NCBI GenBank assembly: GCA_033239005.1
Contig: BSQZ01000025.1
Location: forward strand, 7,850,001 to 7,914,000
Length of the DNA: 64,000 bases
From: Lamellibrachia satsuma
Lineage: Eukaryota > Annelida > Polychaeta > Sabellida > Siboglinidae
Direction: 5' to 3'
Shown: piece after piece, positions 12,474 through 26,600 of the stretch
Layout of the letters: each line of letters opens with the position of its first letter
Position numbering within the stretch: the first letter of the stretch is position 1
Program-made: the position numbers and the translations under genes
Notes under the pieces: model-generated
Seen by the model: the letters and a program-made list of their open reading frames with translations, nothing else
Databases searched by the model: none
Told to the model about the DNA's origin: nothing

Positions 12474-13028
12474 AGATGGCTGCATGCTGGCATTGGGTCC
12501 TGGATGTAGCATGCTGGCATTGGGTCCTGGATGTAGCATGCTGGCATTGGGTCCTGGATGTAGCATGCTGGCATTGGGTCCTGGATGTAGCATGCTGGCA
12601 TTGGGTCGTGAAGGTAGCATGCTGGCATTGGTTCTTGGATGTAGCATGCTGGCATTGGGTCCTGAAGGTAGCATGCTGGCATTAGGTCCTGGATGTAGCA
12701 TGCTGGCATTGGGTCCTGAAGGTAGCATACTGGCATTAGGTCCTGGATGTAGCATGCTGGCATTGGGTCCTGAAGGTAGCATGCTGGCATTGGGTCCTGG
12801 ATGTAGCATGCTGGCATTGGGTCCTGAAGGTAGCATGCTGGCATTGGGTCCTGGATGTAGCGTGCTGGCATTGGGTCCTGAAGGTAGCATGCTGGCATTG
12901 GGTCCTGGATGTAGCATGCTGGCATTGGGTCCTGAATGTAGTGTGCTGGCATTGGGTCCTGCATGTAATGTGCTGGCATTGGGTCCTGCATGTAATGTGC
13001 TGGCACTGGGTCCTGGATGTAGCATGAG
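12474..13028. repeat. Minisatellite, 27-bp unit, about 20 copies
   Basis: The unit is GTAGCATGCTGGCATTGGGT plus CCTGGAT. An alternating CCTGGATGTAGC/CCTGAAGGTAGC pattern between about 12650 and 12930 shows a 54-bp two-unit higher-order repeat. Open frames on both strands are by-products. Confidence 0.97.
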
Positions 13029-14960
13029 ACTCCAGTTCAACCAAATGTTTTTCTGTTTAAAACCAGTCTTGAAAGTTTCCTTTCAAAGAAATACATTCAA
13101 ACTTGGAAAGATTCTCCTGATCCTAGTCAGGCCTTTCATTCTCTACTAGTTGGCTTAACGGTTCTGCCGACTCGCTATTTTCGTTAACAACGTTACATTT
13201 TCATTGTGTCGTATTTTAACATGAAACACTTGTTTATTGTAACCAAAGATTACCTGTGATTAATCAGATTGTGTGTACTTTAATATAATGTTGGCGTTCA
13301 TGTTGTGTAATCTCCCGTTTTCAGCTAGACCAGTGTTGAGCGAGAGCCAAACTGGAAATAGCCCAAATAGCCCTACTGATTTGTTTAGCCTCATGACCCA
13401 GTGGTACTGTTTCACTGTTCATTCACTAGGTGTCAATGCCGAACTCACTGGAAGCATATTACAAAAAATTACTGATACTGTGTTATGAAATACAGGGCCA
13501 CATTTGCATTTATGTAAGATTTTGTTGTAGATATAGATGAACAACCTGCTTAACTGTGGCCTTGAAACAACTTTGAACCGCTGTAAAATTTAGTCTGAGG
13601 GCTGCAGCGAAACCGCGTAATATCGCCCAAAATGGCATTACCGCGAACAATGCTTTCATAACGATAATTTATTTTAAGTAAAATAGGTGTTAATGTTTCG
13701 ATTACTATTTAATTTTTTTACTTTTCGACAGACTGGGCCATTTGTGTGTTGAAGAAAATCCATAAACTAACTAATAACAAATAAAATGTATTATATAAAT
13801 TGATAACAATAATTAGTTTGGACTGGAAATCAATAGGTCGATTAACATTTTTCTGTATAATGTCATTTTGCCTGGCCATGTAACAGTTCAGGCATTGTGG
13901 GATGGTCACGGATGGATGCACACAACCATTTCTCTGATACAATAAACAGATAAAATTCCATTCACATGCCACATTACCTGTGTGCACTGGCCAGTAGGCT
14001 GTGGGGGGGCAGGGACAGGCAAGCATGTTTTATGGTAGTTATGCATGAGTGATCACAACAGCTGTTTGTCTGTTACAGTCTGTCTAGTCTTTGTGTCAAA
14101 ACTATTTCACAGTTATGAATGAGTTGTTTAATGACTTCGTAGAAAGATGTTGTCTGCAACTGATATGAAGTGCAGTAAAGTCAGTTATTGTTGTATTTGT
14201 CCGCACTAATAATTTAGAATGGTGTGACTTCGAGGGTATTTGCCAGATCACCTGTGCGTGCGTGCGTGCATGTGTGTGTGTGCCTACCATTTAGTGTGTA
14301 TAATATGCTTCAAACAGAAGTGACAGATACCCAATAGGGGGACCTCTTGACAACTCATAACTAAACATTATTTATTTTAACAAATAACAATACACTTATA
14401 AATAGTATCGAAACAACCTTACAAGGTCATGGAAACTCCGGTTGAGGTCATTCACGATTGTCAACATTTACAATACATTGTAAAACACTTCTATCACGCT
14501 AATATCCTCAGGAGACCCAAGCTCGGCAGCACACCAAAAAAGGGATTAAACAATTTCTAAATGATCATAGCTACAGTTTGTAGATTTTTGCCGGTTGATG
14601 TCAGGCCGCGTGACATCATTTTGGCCAAACAAACCAACTTTGATAATAAATAACGACTGCTATGGTTATTGAAACCCAAGCTTGTTTATGCAAAAACTGA
14701 GCTGTGAATAAAATGCCATTGGTGTATTGGATGTTACATAATAAATGACCTGGAGACAAAATAACAAAAATAAACTGAATCAATGATCCTCCTTCGTCCA
14801 GCATCAACGTGTCTGCTGTGGATTTATCAGTGCAGGATAATTGGAACTTCCATCTAAAAATACACATTTTTAGAGTAATCGTGATCTATAATCACAATCA
14901 CTTATATATTTTGAAACTTTAGTAATTGCACTCATAATTGTCATGTGGCGTGCCACATAA
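13029..14960. other. Non-coding sequence
   Basis: No gene or repeat of note, apart from a short GTGCGTGCGTGCGTGC microsatellite at about 14253-14280. Confidence 0.4.
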
Positions 14961-15182
14961 TCATGATCAGTAGCATTGCTAATCATGATAAATAACATTG
15001 CTAATCATGATAAATAACATCGCTAATCATGATAAATAACATTGCTAATCATGATAAATAACATTGCTAATCATGATAAATAACATTGCTAATCATGATC
15101 AGTACTATCGCTAATAATGATCAGTAACATTGCTAATCATGATCAGTAACAATTGCTAATCATGATCAGTAACATTTGCTAA
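14960..15182. repeat. Minisatellite of about 22 bp, about 9 copies
   Basis: Copies of AATCATGATAAATAACATTG plus CT, passing into GATCAGTAACA variants at the right end. Confidence 0.93.
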
Positions 15183-16855
15183 CCATGTATTACTTGAATG
15201 ATTTCAATGAAATTTGCCAAACAATTCAGCGAGCATTTACTGCTGTAGTGAAATGGTCTAGAAGTTGTATGATAGTTGTTTTATCAGCATTTACTGAGAT
15301 TTAAATAACCAGAGATGTGATGGTCCTATATTCTCCACTGGTACTGATAGAAGCCTGGTCAATTCCCAGGTGGGCTGCAGGCGATAATTGCTGATTGCAG
15401 GCTTAGCTCCCAATATAGGGCTTAATTAGCTAGACTACCAGATAGGCAGTTTGGGTGCTCAGATGATCAGGTAATAATGCCACACATGTTAAGTTTCAGA
15501 AATACAAATGCAGGAGATTTATGCATAAATCAGAGGGTCTCGGGGTATAAGAGAATTGTGTGTAAATTTGAGTAGTTCATGTCCTACGTCACACATACAA
15601 ATTACACTAGATCAGCTTTACTTCCCAATCCATAGCACCTGTACTACTAAATGATACACTGACATGTTAATATAAACATTGTGACAGTAGAACATTTCCT
15701 TGTGGACTAGTAATTATTAACTAACATGATGATCTACTAATAATTGGTTCTGCTCCTAAAATATATTACTGTACAGCAAAAATGCCTTACCTGACTGGCA
15801 GTAGCCTACATATTTTATTACACAGGCAACTAACATAATATTTAGTGGCAGGGCTAGAACTGAAGCATTTTAATTTCTTCAAAGTTTGTGATCCTGTGTG
15901 AGGAAGGCATTTGAGAGCCTGGGTGATGGAAGCATTTTTTATTTGGGACACCTAACAGTATTTTAAAAATATGTTTTTTTTTTCATTATGTGCTTCAATT
16001 GTGACAATTAGCAAACATATATGAATTAAATAGAACTCGTATAAAGTGGAGATGTATTAATTGTTATTATTTAAATTGATAATTAACAAATTGTACATCA
16101 ATGAACAATAATGGGGGATCGTTCGTTTAACGCATATTTTCGACAATGCAACATGCAAGGCACAAGGATACTGATTAACCAAGCCTCCGTTGTCCAGTCT
16201 GCACAAAACTTAATTTAAATAACCTGTGCTGTTGTCGTTGGTATGAGTAAAAGGAGGGATTGACGATCTTTTGTTAACTGAGGCCACACAAATTTTTTTT
16301 TCATTAGCAATCTGGGAGATTTGTTCTCATGTGGGAGACCGGGAAATTTGATAGATTTCTGGGAGCCTCCCGGCGATTCCAGGAAACTTAACATGTATGA
16401 TGACAGTTGACAGGGAGGTTAGCAGAGACAGCAGAGATAGTCTCCAAGCTGATAATTGCCTTCATTGATTTTATGTCAGGTCATTTTATGACTTCCAGAC
16501 TTTTTAATAATTAATTAGTTAATTGATTACCAGAATTTGATTCCGATTATAATAGACATCCTTGTTGATTGTTGTTTATTTTCTAAAAATAGTTTTGTTA
16601 TTGCACTGTGTTGGCTGTCTTTAAATAGTAAGAAGTTAATACACTCGGCTTTGCATATTAAAATTAAAATACAACATCAAAATAATGATGATTGTAATCA
16701 CAATTAAACATAATTGTGACTTCCAATAATTTATATGAATATTTTGTGATTTTGACAAATAACCGTAACTTATTGCATTACTGATGCAATTACCCAGTGT
16801 CTGCAAGATGAAGGGATATGCCCGAGTTTATCTAAGGCCAACTGGACATTGTACA
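15183..16855. other. Non-coding, AT-rich sequence
   Basis: No gene is recognised. A GGGAG-rich patch at 16310-16385 is unexplained. Confidence 0.4.
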
Positions 16856-16856
16856 A

Positions 16857-17290
16857 AGGGAGAAGAACACCAGCCAACTCCACACAAAGTGTGTAGAGGG
16901 AGAACACCAGCCAACTCCACACAAAGTGTAGAGGGAGAACACCAGCCAACTCCACACAAAGTGTGTAGAGGGAGAACACCAGCCAACTCCACACAAAGTG
17001 TGTAGCGGGAGAACACCAGCCAACTCCACACAAAGTGTGTAGAGGGAGGACACCAGCCAACTCCACACAAAGTGTGTAGAGGGAGGACACCAGCAAACTC
17101 CACACAAAGTGTAGAGGGAGAACACCAGCCAACTCCATACAAAGTGTGTAGAGGGAGAACACCAGCCAACTCCACACAAAGTGTTTAGGGGGAGAACATC
17201 AGCCAACTCCACACAAAGTTTTTATAGGGGGAACACCAGCCAACTCCACACACTGCGTGTAGAAGGGAGAACACCAGCCAACTCCACACA
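16857..17290. repeat. Minisatellite, about 37-bp unit, 11-12 copies
   Basis: The unit is AACACCAGCCAACTCCACAC plus AAAGTGTGTAGAGGGAG. Some units lack a GT dinucleotide (35 bp). It ends about 180 bp upstream of the first recognised IRS exon. Confidence 0.96.
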
Positions 17291-17470
17291 AAACACTTCT
17301 CAATGTACCTGTGATGGATGTTACTAATGGAATTTTCTCGAGAAGGAAAGCAGGTTTTTCTTCAGTTGTTCCTGATCTGTCATTGTCTGCAGCTGTTTTG
17401 TTTCGCTCAAGGTGTAAAAAAGAACATCAAGCTTTGTGTGAAGCTGTTATTTTTTGTATTGTTGTTTCAG

Positions 17471-17607
17471 ACAATGAAAAAGAAATGGTTTGTTCTTCGC
17501 GAGGCAACAAATGAACATTTGGCGCGACTAGAATATTATGACAGCGAGAAGAAGTTCAACATGGACACGGTGCCAAAACGGGCGATACAACTAAAGTCCT
17601 GCTTCAG
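17471..17607 (+). CDS. IRS: IRS exon: N-terminal half of PH domain
   Basis: Follows a pyrimidine-rich acceptor ending TTTCAG and ends at CAG before GTGGGT. It enters in phase 0 and leaves in phase 2. The peptide begins [11 protein letters not shown] and contains [11 protein letters not shown] and [11 protein letters not shown], the classic IRS PH strands (chico has TMKKKFFVL and RLEYYDTEKKF, known from the family). The preceding GYLKK-type strand must come from an upstream exon that I could not find in 1-17470. A 37-bp minisatellite ends only about 180 bp upstream of the acceptor. Confidence 0.93.
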
Positions 17608-20600
17608 GTGGGTGGAACACTCCGTCTTCATCTTCGTCTGCCTAACACAACACTTCATTCTTCATGGTCTGTGAAACACATTTCATTCCATAATCTGTCG
17701 AACACAATATTTCAGCCCCTCATCTGTCGAATGCAACATCAAAGTTTAAAGTTTAGTTATTACTATTTTTGTCTAAATAATAAACTGCTTGTTCATTGTA
17801 TACTTAATTTTTAATATGTAACTAATTTGTAGTAAATATAAAATTTTTATAAATAACTAATTTGTTTTTATTATAATTTAATAAATATCAGATGAGTAGT
17901 TCATTTTTTTCTTTTTCTTATAAAATATGAATGCATATAATTTTAAAGACAACTTGCAATGTGCCTCGTGTATTCAGTCTATATGATTTCCAACTATTAT
18001 TACTATTATTGTAGCAGTGTATTAGGTAAATCTTTCTTCCTTTGAAAATCCCATTACAAGGATTGTCAACTGACAGGACCAGCCTCCCACACTATGTAGT
18101 AAATGCATCAACACTACATTTAGCAAGACACCGTCCAAGCCAAAGACCCAGATAGCAAGTGGACAAGGAAGCCATTGGCTTATCGGGAGTCCAACAATTT
18201 TTCATCACCCACCCTCCTGAGATATTTGTAAATTTTGTTTTTAAACATTCACACTGCTAGCATTTACACAATCTGTAAATAATTTATTCCATTCATTTAG
18301 TGTCCTTTGTAAGAACAAGTACTTCCTGATATCCAATCTACACTGATCCTTAACTAATGTTACTTTGTAACACTAATCCATTTCAAGACGCTGATTTATC
18401 AAGCCTGGGACTCAAACTATATAGTGTAACATAAATATAACAAATGTATGAACAGTGACGCATCACCTACAGGCCACCAACAGTCTACAAGAGTCACTAC
18501 AAACTCATTTATGCTGTACTAAGTCATAAAAGTGGGACAATGTAGAAATAAAACTAATAATGGTGTTTTTGTGTTTCTACCAACGTAGCATCAATGCTAA
18601 GTCTGACAAGAAGAACAAGTACGCCATTGCCCTCTATACGAAGGACGACTGTTTCTCGATCGTCTGCGACACGGAGAAGGAGCGATCTGAGTGGCTGGGC
18701 ATAATGCACGAACTCCAGACCGAGGAGGATGACTCGGAAGAACCACGGCCATACTTCGGTAAAGACTGCATATTTGGTTCTGTATTTCTTATTAAAATAC
18801 TTAAGGCAACTGTCTATTTTGTTTCTGTATTCTAAGGATTTAGCATTTGACCACTGACAATGATGCGATCTATTTGACCACTGTGATAGGGATGCAATCT
18901 ATTTGACCACTCTGATAGTGATGCAATCTGTTTGACCACTGTGATAGTGATGCAGTCTGTTTGACCACTTTGATAGTGATGCAATCTATTTGACCACTGT
19001 GATAGTGATGCAATCTGTTTGACCACTATGATAGTGATGCAATCTATTTGACCACTGTGATACTGATGCAATCTATTTGCCAACTGTGATAGTGATGCAA
19101 TCTATTTGAGATCACTGATACGTATTCCATAGTGATTTTTCAACAAAGTTATTTAAAAATTATGCCTGTGATTATGCCACAGTTACTAAACAACACGCCC
19201 ATAACAAGCTTAGCCACAGCTACTAAACAACACGCCCATAACAAGCTTAGCCACAGCTACTAAACAACACGCCCATAACAAGCTTAGCCACAGCTACTAA
19301 ACAACACGCCCATAACAAGCTTAGCCACAGCTGCTAAACAACACGCCCATAACAAGCTTAGCCACAGCTGCTAAACAACATGCCCATAACAAGCCTAGCC
19401 ACAGTTACTAAACAACACGCCCATAACAAGCTTAGCCACAGCTACTAAACAACACGCCCATAACAAGCTTAGCCACAGCTACTAAACAACACGCCCATAA
19501 CAAGCTTAGCCACAGCTACTAAACTAACAAGTTCATGTATGGGGGTGCATGTACCACAGTAGATCTAACAAGTTCATTTATGTGGGTGCACGTACCACAG
19601 ATGATCTAACCAGTTCATGTATGGGGGTGCATGTACCACAGTAGATCTAACCAGTTCATGTATGGGAGTGCATGTACCACAGTAGATCTAACCAGTTCAT
19701 GTATGGGGGTGCATGTACCACAGTAGATCTAACAAGTTCATGTATGGGGGTGCATGTACCACAGATGATCTAACAAGTTCATGTATGGTGGTGCATGTAC
19801 CACAGATGATCTAACCAGTTCATGTATGGGGGTGCATGTACCACAGTAGATCTAACAAGTTCATGTATGGGGGTGCATGTACCACAGATGATCTAACCAG
19901 TTCATGTATGGGGGTGCATGTACCACAGTAGATCTAACAAGTTCATTTATGTGGGTGCATGTACCACAGATGATCTAACCAGTTCATGTATGGGGGTGCA
20001 TGTACCACAGATGATCTAACCAGTTCATGTATGGGGGTGCATGTACCACAGTAGATCTAACAAGTTCATTTATGTGGGTGCACGTACCACAGATGATCTA
20101 ACCAGTTCATGTATGGGAGTGCATGTACCACAGTAGATCTAACCAGTTCATGTATGGGGGTGCATGTACCACAGTAGATCTAACAAGTTCATGTATGGGG
20201 GTGCATGTACCACAGTAGATCTAACAAATTCATGTATGGGGGTGCATGTACCACAGATGATCTAACAAGTTCATGTATTGGGGTGCATGTACCACAGTAG
20301 ATCTAACAAGTTCATGTATGGGGGTGCACGTACCACAGAAGATCTAACCAGTTCATGTATGGGGGTGCATGTACCATAGTAGATCTAACCAGTTCATGTA
20401 TGGGGGTGCACGTACCACAGAAGATTTAACCAGTTCGTGTATGGGGGTGCATGTACCACAGTAGATCTAACCAGTTCATGTATGGGGGTGCATGTACCAC
20501 AGTAGATCTAACCAGTTCATGTATGTGGGTGCATGTACCACAGTAGATCTAACCAGTTCATGTATGGGGGTGCATGTACCACAGTAGATCTAACCAGTTC

Positions 20601-23600
20601 ATGTATGGGGGTGCATGTACCACAGTAGATCTAACCAGTTCATGTATGTGGGTGCATGTACCACAGTAGATCTAACCAGTTCATGTATGGGGGTGCACGT
20701 ACCACAGTAAATCTAACCAGTTCATGTATGGGGGTGCATGTACCACAGTAGATCTAACAAATTCATGTATGGGGGTGCATGTACCACAGATGATCTAACC
20801 AGTTCATGTATTGGGGTGCATGTACCACAGTAGATCTAACAAGTTCATGTATGTGGGTGCACGTACCACAGTAGATCTAACCAGTTCATGTATGGGGGTG
20901 CACGTACCACAGTAGATCTAACCAGTTCATGTATGGGGGTGCACGTACCACAGTAAATCTAACCAGTTCATGTATATGGGTGCATGTACCACAGTAGATC
21001 TAACCAGTTCATGTATGGGGGTGCACGTACCACAGTAGATCTAACCAGTTCATGTATGGGGGTGCATGTACCACAGTAGATCTAACCAGTTCATGTATGG
21101 GGGTGCACGTACCACAGTAAATCTAACCAGTTCATGTATATGGGTGCATGTACCACAGTAGATCTAACCAGTTCATGTATGTGGGTGCATGTACCACAGT
21201 AGATCTAACCAGTTCATGTATGGGGATGCACGTACCACAGTAGATCTAACCAGTTCATGTATGGGGGTGCACGTACCACAGTAAATCTAACCAGTTCATG
21301 TATGGGGGTGCATGTACCATAGTAGATCTAACCAGTTCATGTATGGGGGTGCATGTACCACAGTAGATCTAACCAGTTCATGTATGGGGTGCACGTACCA
21401 CAGAAGATCTAACCAGTTCATGTATGGGGGTGCACGTACCACAGAAGATCTAACCAGTTCATGTATGGGGGTGCATGTACCATAGTAGATCTAACCAGTT
21501 CATGTATGGGGGTGCACGTACCACAGAAGATCTAACCAGTTCATGTATGGGGGTGCATGTACCACAGAACACAGCATCAATTCCCTTGACCCGGCTGGTT
21601 TATTCGTAAGTGGTGGTTCAATCTATTGATATCACAGCTCTCTCTGCATTAGAAAGATAAGATAATGCCCTTTCTGTATCAAGATATGTTCCCATGGTTA
21701 CCTCAGTCTGGTAAATGTTTCCATTTGTTTGCAAGATGTGTGATACGTTCCTGTATGGGGGTGCATGTACCACAGTAGATCTAACCAGTTCATGTATATG
21801 GGTGCATGTACCACAGAAGATGTGTGATAAGTAGCAGTCAGTGTATAGATTGTTGAGGCCTTTTCTTTTCTATGAGCCATCCAGAACAGAAACAAGAAAT
21901 TTAGATTCTTGGCCTACTGACACACTCACTGCCTGGCTTGTGTCCCATACCCCAGTCATTTGGCTGTGGCCATGCATAGTGGTTACAAGAGTTGTCGTCA
22001 TGGATGCACAGACCACCACTTTATTACATAGTATGGCTTCCAGTCCTTAGTAATTAGGCATTACACATTATCATTTCAACACCAACTCAACTTCTGGGGA
22101 GCATTCAGCCATACTGCAATTACTGCACAAATACTATTCATTCACACATAGCCACCGCTGTCTACAGCCAGATACTTATGGAGCTGAGTGAACTGAGTGA
22201 ACTAAGTGAACTGAGTGAACTAAGTGAACTGAGTGAACTAAGTGAACTGAGTAAACTAAGTGAACTGAGTGAACTAAGGCAATGTGAAGTGAACAAAACT
22301 GGACAAGTTTCAAAATGGCAACAAGAGGATTCGGTCAGTTCAGAGCCTACTATTCTAAGCAGTGCGCTACTGCTCCACACACAGTGCGCTACTGCTCCAC
22401 ACACGGTGCGCTACTCCTCCACACACAGTGCGCTACTGCTCCACACACAGTGCGCTACTGCTCCACACACGGTGCGCTACTGCTCCACACACAGTGCGCT
22501 ACTCCTCCACACACGGTGCGCTACTGCTCCACACACAGTGCGCTACTCCTCCACACACAGTGCGCTACTGCTCCACACACGGTGCGCTACTGCTCCACAC
22601 ACGGTGCGCTACTGCTCCACACACGGTGCGCTACTGCTCTACACACGGTGCGCTACTCCTCCACACACAGTGCGCTACTCCTCCACACACAGTGCGCTAC
22701 TCCTCCACACACAGTGCGCTACTCCTCCACACACGGTGCGCTACTGCTCCACACACGGTGCGCTACTCCTCCACACACGGTGCGCTACTCCTCCACACAC
22801 AGTGCGCTACTCCTCCACACACAGTGCGCTACTCCTCCACACACAGTGCGCTACTCCTCCACACACGGTGCGCTACTGCTCCACACACGGTGCGCTACTG
22901 CTCCACACACGGTGCGCTACTCCTCCACACACGGTGCGCTACTCCTCCACACACAGTGCGCTACTCCTCCACACACGGTGCGCTACTCCTCCACACACAG
23001 TGCGCTACTCCTCCACACACTGTGCGCTACTCCTCCACTCACAGTGCGCTACTCCTCCACACACGGTGCGCTACTGCTCCACACACGGTGCGCTACTCCT
23101 CCACACACAGTGCGCTACTCCTCCACACACGGTGCGCTACTGCTCCACACACGGTGCGCTACTGCTCCACACACGGTGCGCTACTCCTCCACACATAGTG
23201 CGCTACTCCTCCACACACAGTGCGCTACTCCTCCACACACAGTGCGCTACTCCTCCACACACGGTGCGCTACTGCTCCACACATAGTGCGCTACTCCTCC
23301 ACACACAGTGCGCTACTCCTCCACACACGGTGCGCTACTCCTCCACACATAGTGCGCTACTCCTCCACACACAGTGTGCTACTCCTCCACACACGGTGCG
23401 CTACTCCTCCACACACGGTGCGCTACTCCTCCACACACAGTTAAACTTCAATATGATACAGGCAATTATTTTGCTTTTTTTTTATTTAAATTTATTATTT
23501 AAAATATTAACATGTACTTTCAGAGCACATCTGGCCGGTGACGGTGAAGCCGAAAGGTCTCGGCAATGGCAAAGTTGTCATACCAACAGCCTACCGACTG

Positions 23601-26600
23601 TGCCTAACCAATCAGACGCTGAGTTTGATTCGACCACATGAAGATAAATCTCACATCGTTTTCCAGGTAGTGACTTGTGATGGTCATTTCTGTTTCTTGG
23701 AAGTCATAACATATAATAAATTAATGGCTACGTCCCATTGACTCAACAGCTTATTAACACAGTCAACAGACATTACTAACCACTGCTGAATTGTTCTATA
23801 CTTATTTGTTGCTGTGTCAAATCTTTGTTCTATTTATTTATCAGTGCTGTCATTGGCTGCTTGGTGATAATACACCTATTTATTCATCAGTGCTGTCATT
23901 GGCTGCTTGGTGGTAATACACCTGTTTATTCATCAGTGCTGTCATTGGCTGCTTGGTGGTAATACGCCTGTTTATTTATCAGTGCTATCATTGGCTGCTT
24001 GGTGGTATTACGCCTGTTTATTTATCAGTGCTATCATTGGCTGTCATTGGCTGCTTGGTGGTAATACACCTGTTTATTCATCAGTGCTGTCATTGGCTGC
24101 TTGGTGGTAATACACCTGTTTATTCATCAGTGCTGTCATTGGCTGCTTGGTGGTAATACGCCTGTTTATTCATCAGTGCTGTCATTGGCTGCTTGGTGGT
24201 AATACGCCTGTTTATTCATCAGTGCTGTCATTGGCTGCTTGGTGGTAATACACCTGTTTATTCATCAGTGCTGTCATTGGCTGCTTGGTGGTAATACGCC
24301 TGTTTATTTATCAGTGCTATCATTGGCTGCTTGGTGGTATTACGCCTGTTTATTTATCAGTGCTATCATTGGCTGTCATTGGCTGCTTGGTGGTAATACA
24401 CCTGTTTATTCATCAGTGCTGTCATTGGCTGCTTGGTGGTAATACACCTGTTTATTCATCAGTGCTATCATTGGCTGCTTGGTGGTAATACGCCTGTTTA
24501 TTTATCAGTGCTATCATTGGCTGCTTGGTGGTAATACACCTGTTTATTCATCAGTGCTGTCATTGGCTGCTTGGTGGTAATACGCCTGTTTATTCATCAG
24601 TGCTGTCATTGGCTGCTTGATGGTAATACGCCTGTTTATTCATCAGTGCTGTCATTGGCTGCTTGGTGGTAATACGCCTGTTTATTCATCAGTGCTATCA
24701 TTGGCTGCTTGGTGGTAATACGCCTGTTTATTCATCAGTGCTGTCATTGGCTGCTTGGTGGTAATACGCCTGTTTATTCATCAGTGCTGTCATTGGCTGC
24801 TTGGTGGTAATACGCCTGTTTATTCATCAGTGCTGTCATTGGCTGCTTGGTGGTAATACGCCTGTTTATTCATCAGTGCTGTCATTGGCTGCTTGGTGGT
24901 AATACGCCTGTTTATTCATCAGTGCTGTCATTGGCTGCTTGGTGGTAATACGCCTGTTTATTCATCAGTGCTGTCATTGGCTGCTTGGTGGTAATACGCC
25001 TGTTTATTCATCAGTGCTGTCATTGGCTGCTTGGTGGTAATACGCCTGTTTATTCATCAGTGCTGTCATTGGCTGCTTGGTGGTAATACGCCTGTTTATT
25101 CATCAGTGCTGTCATTGGCTGCTTGGTGGTAATACGCCTGTTTATTCATCAGTGCTGTCATTGGCTGCTTGGTGGTAATACGCCTGTTTATTGATCAGTG
25201 CTGTCATTGACTGCTTGGTGGTAATACGCCTGTTTATTCATCAGTGCTGTCATTGGCTGCTTGGTGGTAATAAGCCTGTTTATTCATCAGTGCTGTCATT
25301 GGCTGCTTGGTGGTAATACGCCTGTTTATTCATCAGTGCTGTCATTGGCTGCTTGGTGGTAATAAGCCTGTTTATTCATCAGTGCTGTCATTGGCTGCTT
25401 GATGGTAATACGCCTGTTTATTCATCAGTGCTGTCATTGGCTGCTTGGTGGTAATACGCCTGTTTATTCATCAGTGCTATCATTGACTGCTTGGTGGTAA
25501 TACGCCTGTTTATTCATCAGTGCTGTCATTGGCTGCTTGGTGGTAATACGCCTGTTTATTCATCAGTGCTGTCATTGGCTGCTTGGTGGTAATACGCCTG
25601 TTTATTCATCAGTGCTGTCATTGACTGCTTGGTGGTAGTACGCCTGTTTATTCATCAGTGCTGTCATTGGCTGCTTGGTGGTAGTACGCCTGTTTATTCA
25701 TCAGTGCTGTCATTGACTGCTTGGTGGTAATAAGCCTGTTTATTCATCAGTGCTGTCATTGGCTGCTTGGTGGTATTACGCCTGTTTATTCATCAGTGCT
25801 GTCATTGGCTGCTTGGTGGTAATACGCCTGTTTATTCATCAGTGCTGTCATTGGCTGCTTGGTGGTAATACGCCTGTTTATTCATCAGTGCTGTCATTGG
25901 CTGCTTGGTGGTAATAAGCCTGTTTATTCATCAGTGCTGTCATTGGCTGCTTGGTGGTAATAAGCCTGTTTATTCATCAGTGCTGTCATTGGCTGCTTGG
26001 TGGTAATAAGCCTGTTTATTCATCAGTGCTGTCATTGGCTGCTTGGTGGTAATACGCCTGTTTATTCATCAGTGCTGTCATTGGCTGCTTGGTGGTAATA
26101 CGCCTGTTTATTCATCAGTGCTGTCATTGGCTGCTTGGTGGTAATACGCCTGTTTATTCATCAGTGCTGTCATTGGCTGCTTGGTGGTAATACGCCTGTT
26201 TATTCATCAGTGCTGTCATTGGCTGCTTGGTGGTAATACGCCTGTTTATTCATCAGTGCTGTCATTGGCTGCTTGGTGGTAATACGCCTGTTTATTCATC
26301 AGTGCTGTCATTGGCTGCTTGGTGGTAATACGCCTGTTTATTCATCAGTGCTGTCATTGGCTGCTTGGTGGTAATACGCCTGTTTATTCATCAGTGCTGT
26401 CATTGGCTGCTTGGTGGTAATACGCCTGTTTATTCATCAGTGCTGTCATTGGCTGCTTGGTGGTAATACGCCTGTTTATTCATCAGTGCTGTCATTGGCT
26501 GCTTGGTGGTAATACGCCTGTTTATTCATCAGTGCTGTCATTGGCTGCTTGGTGGTAATACGCCTGTTTATTCATCAGTGCTGTCATTGGCTGCTTGGTG

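Noticed and set aside
22178..23641. 487-codon plus-strand frame running into the PTB exon
   Set aside because: It is the 21-bp array plus intron; it enters the exon in a different frame from the PTB peptide.
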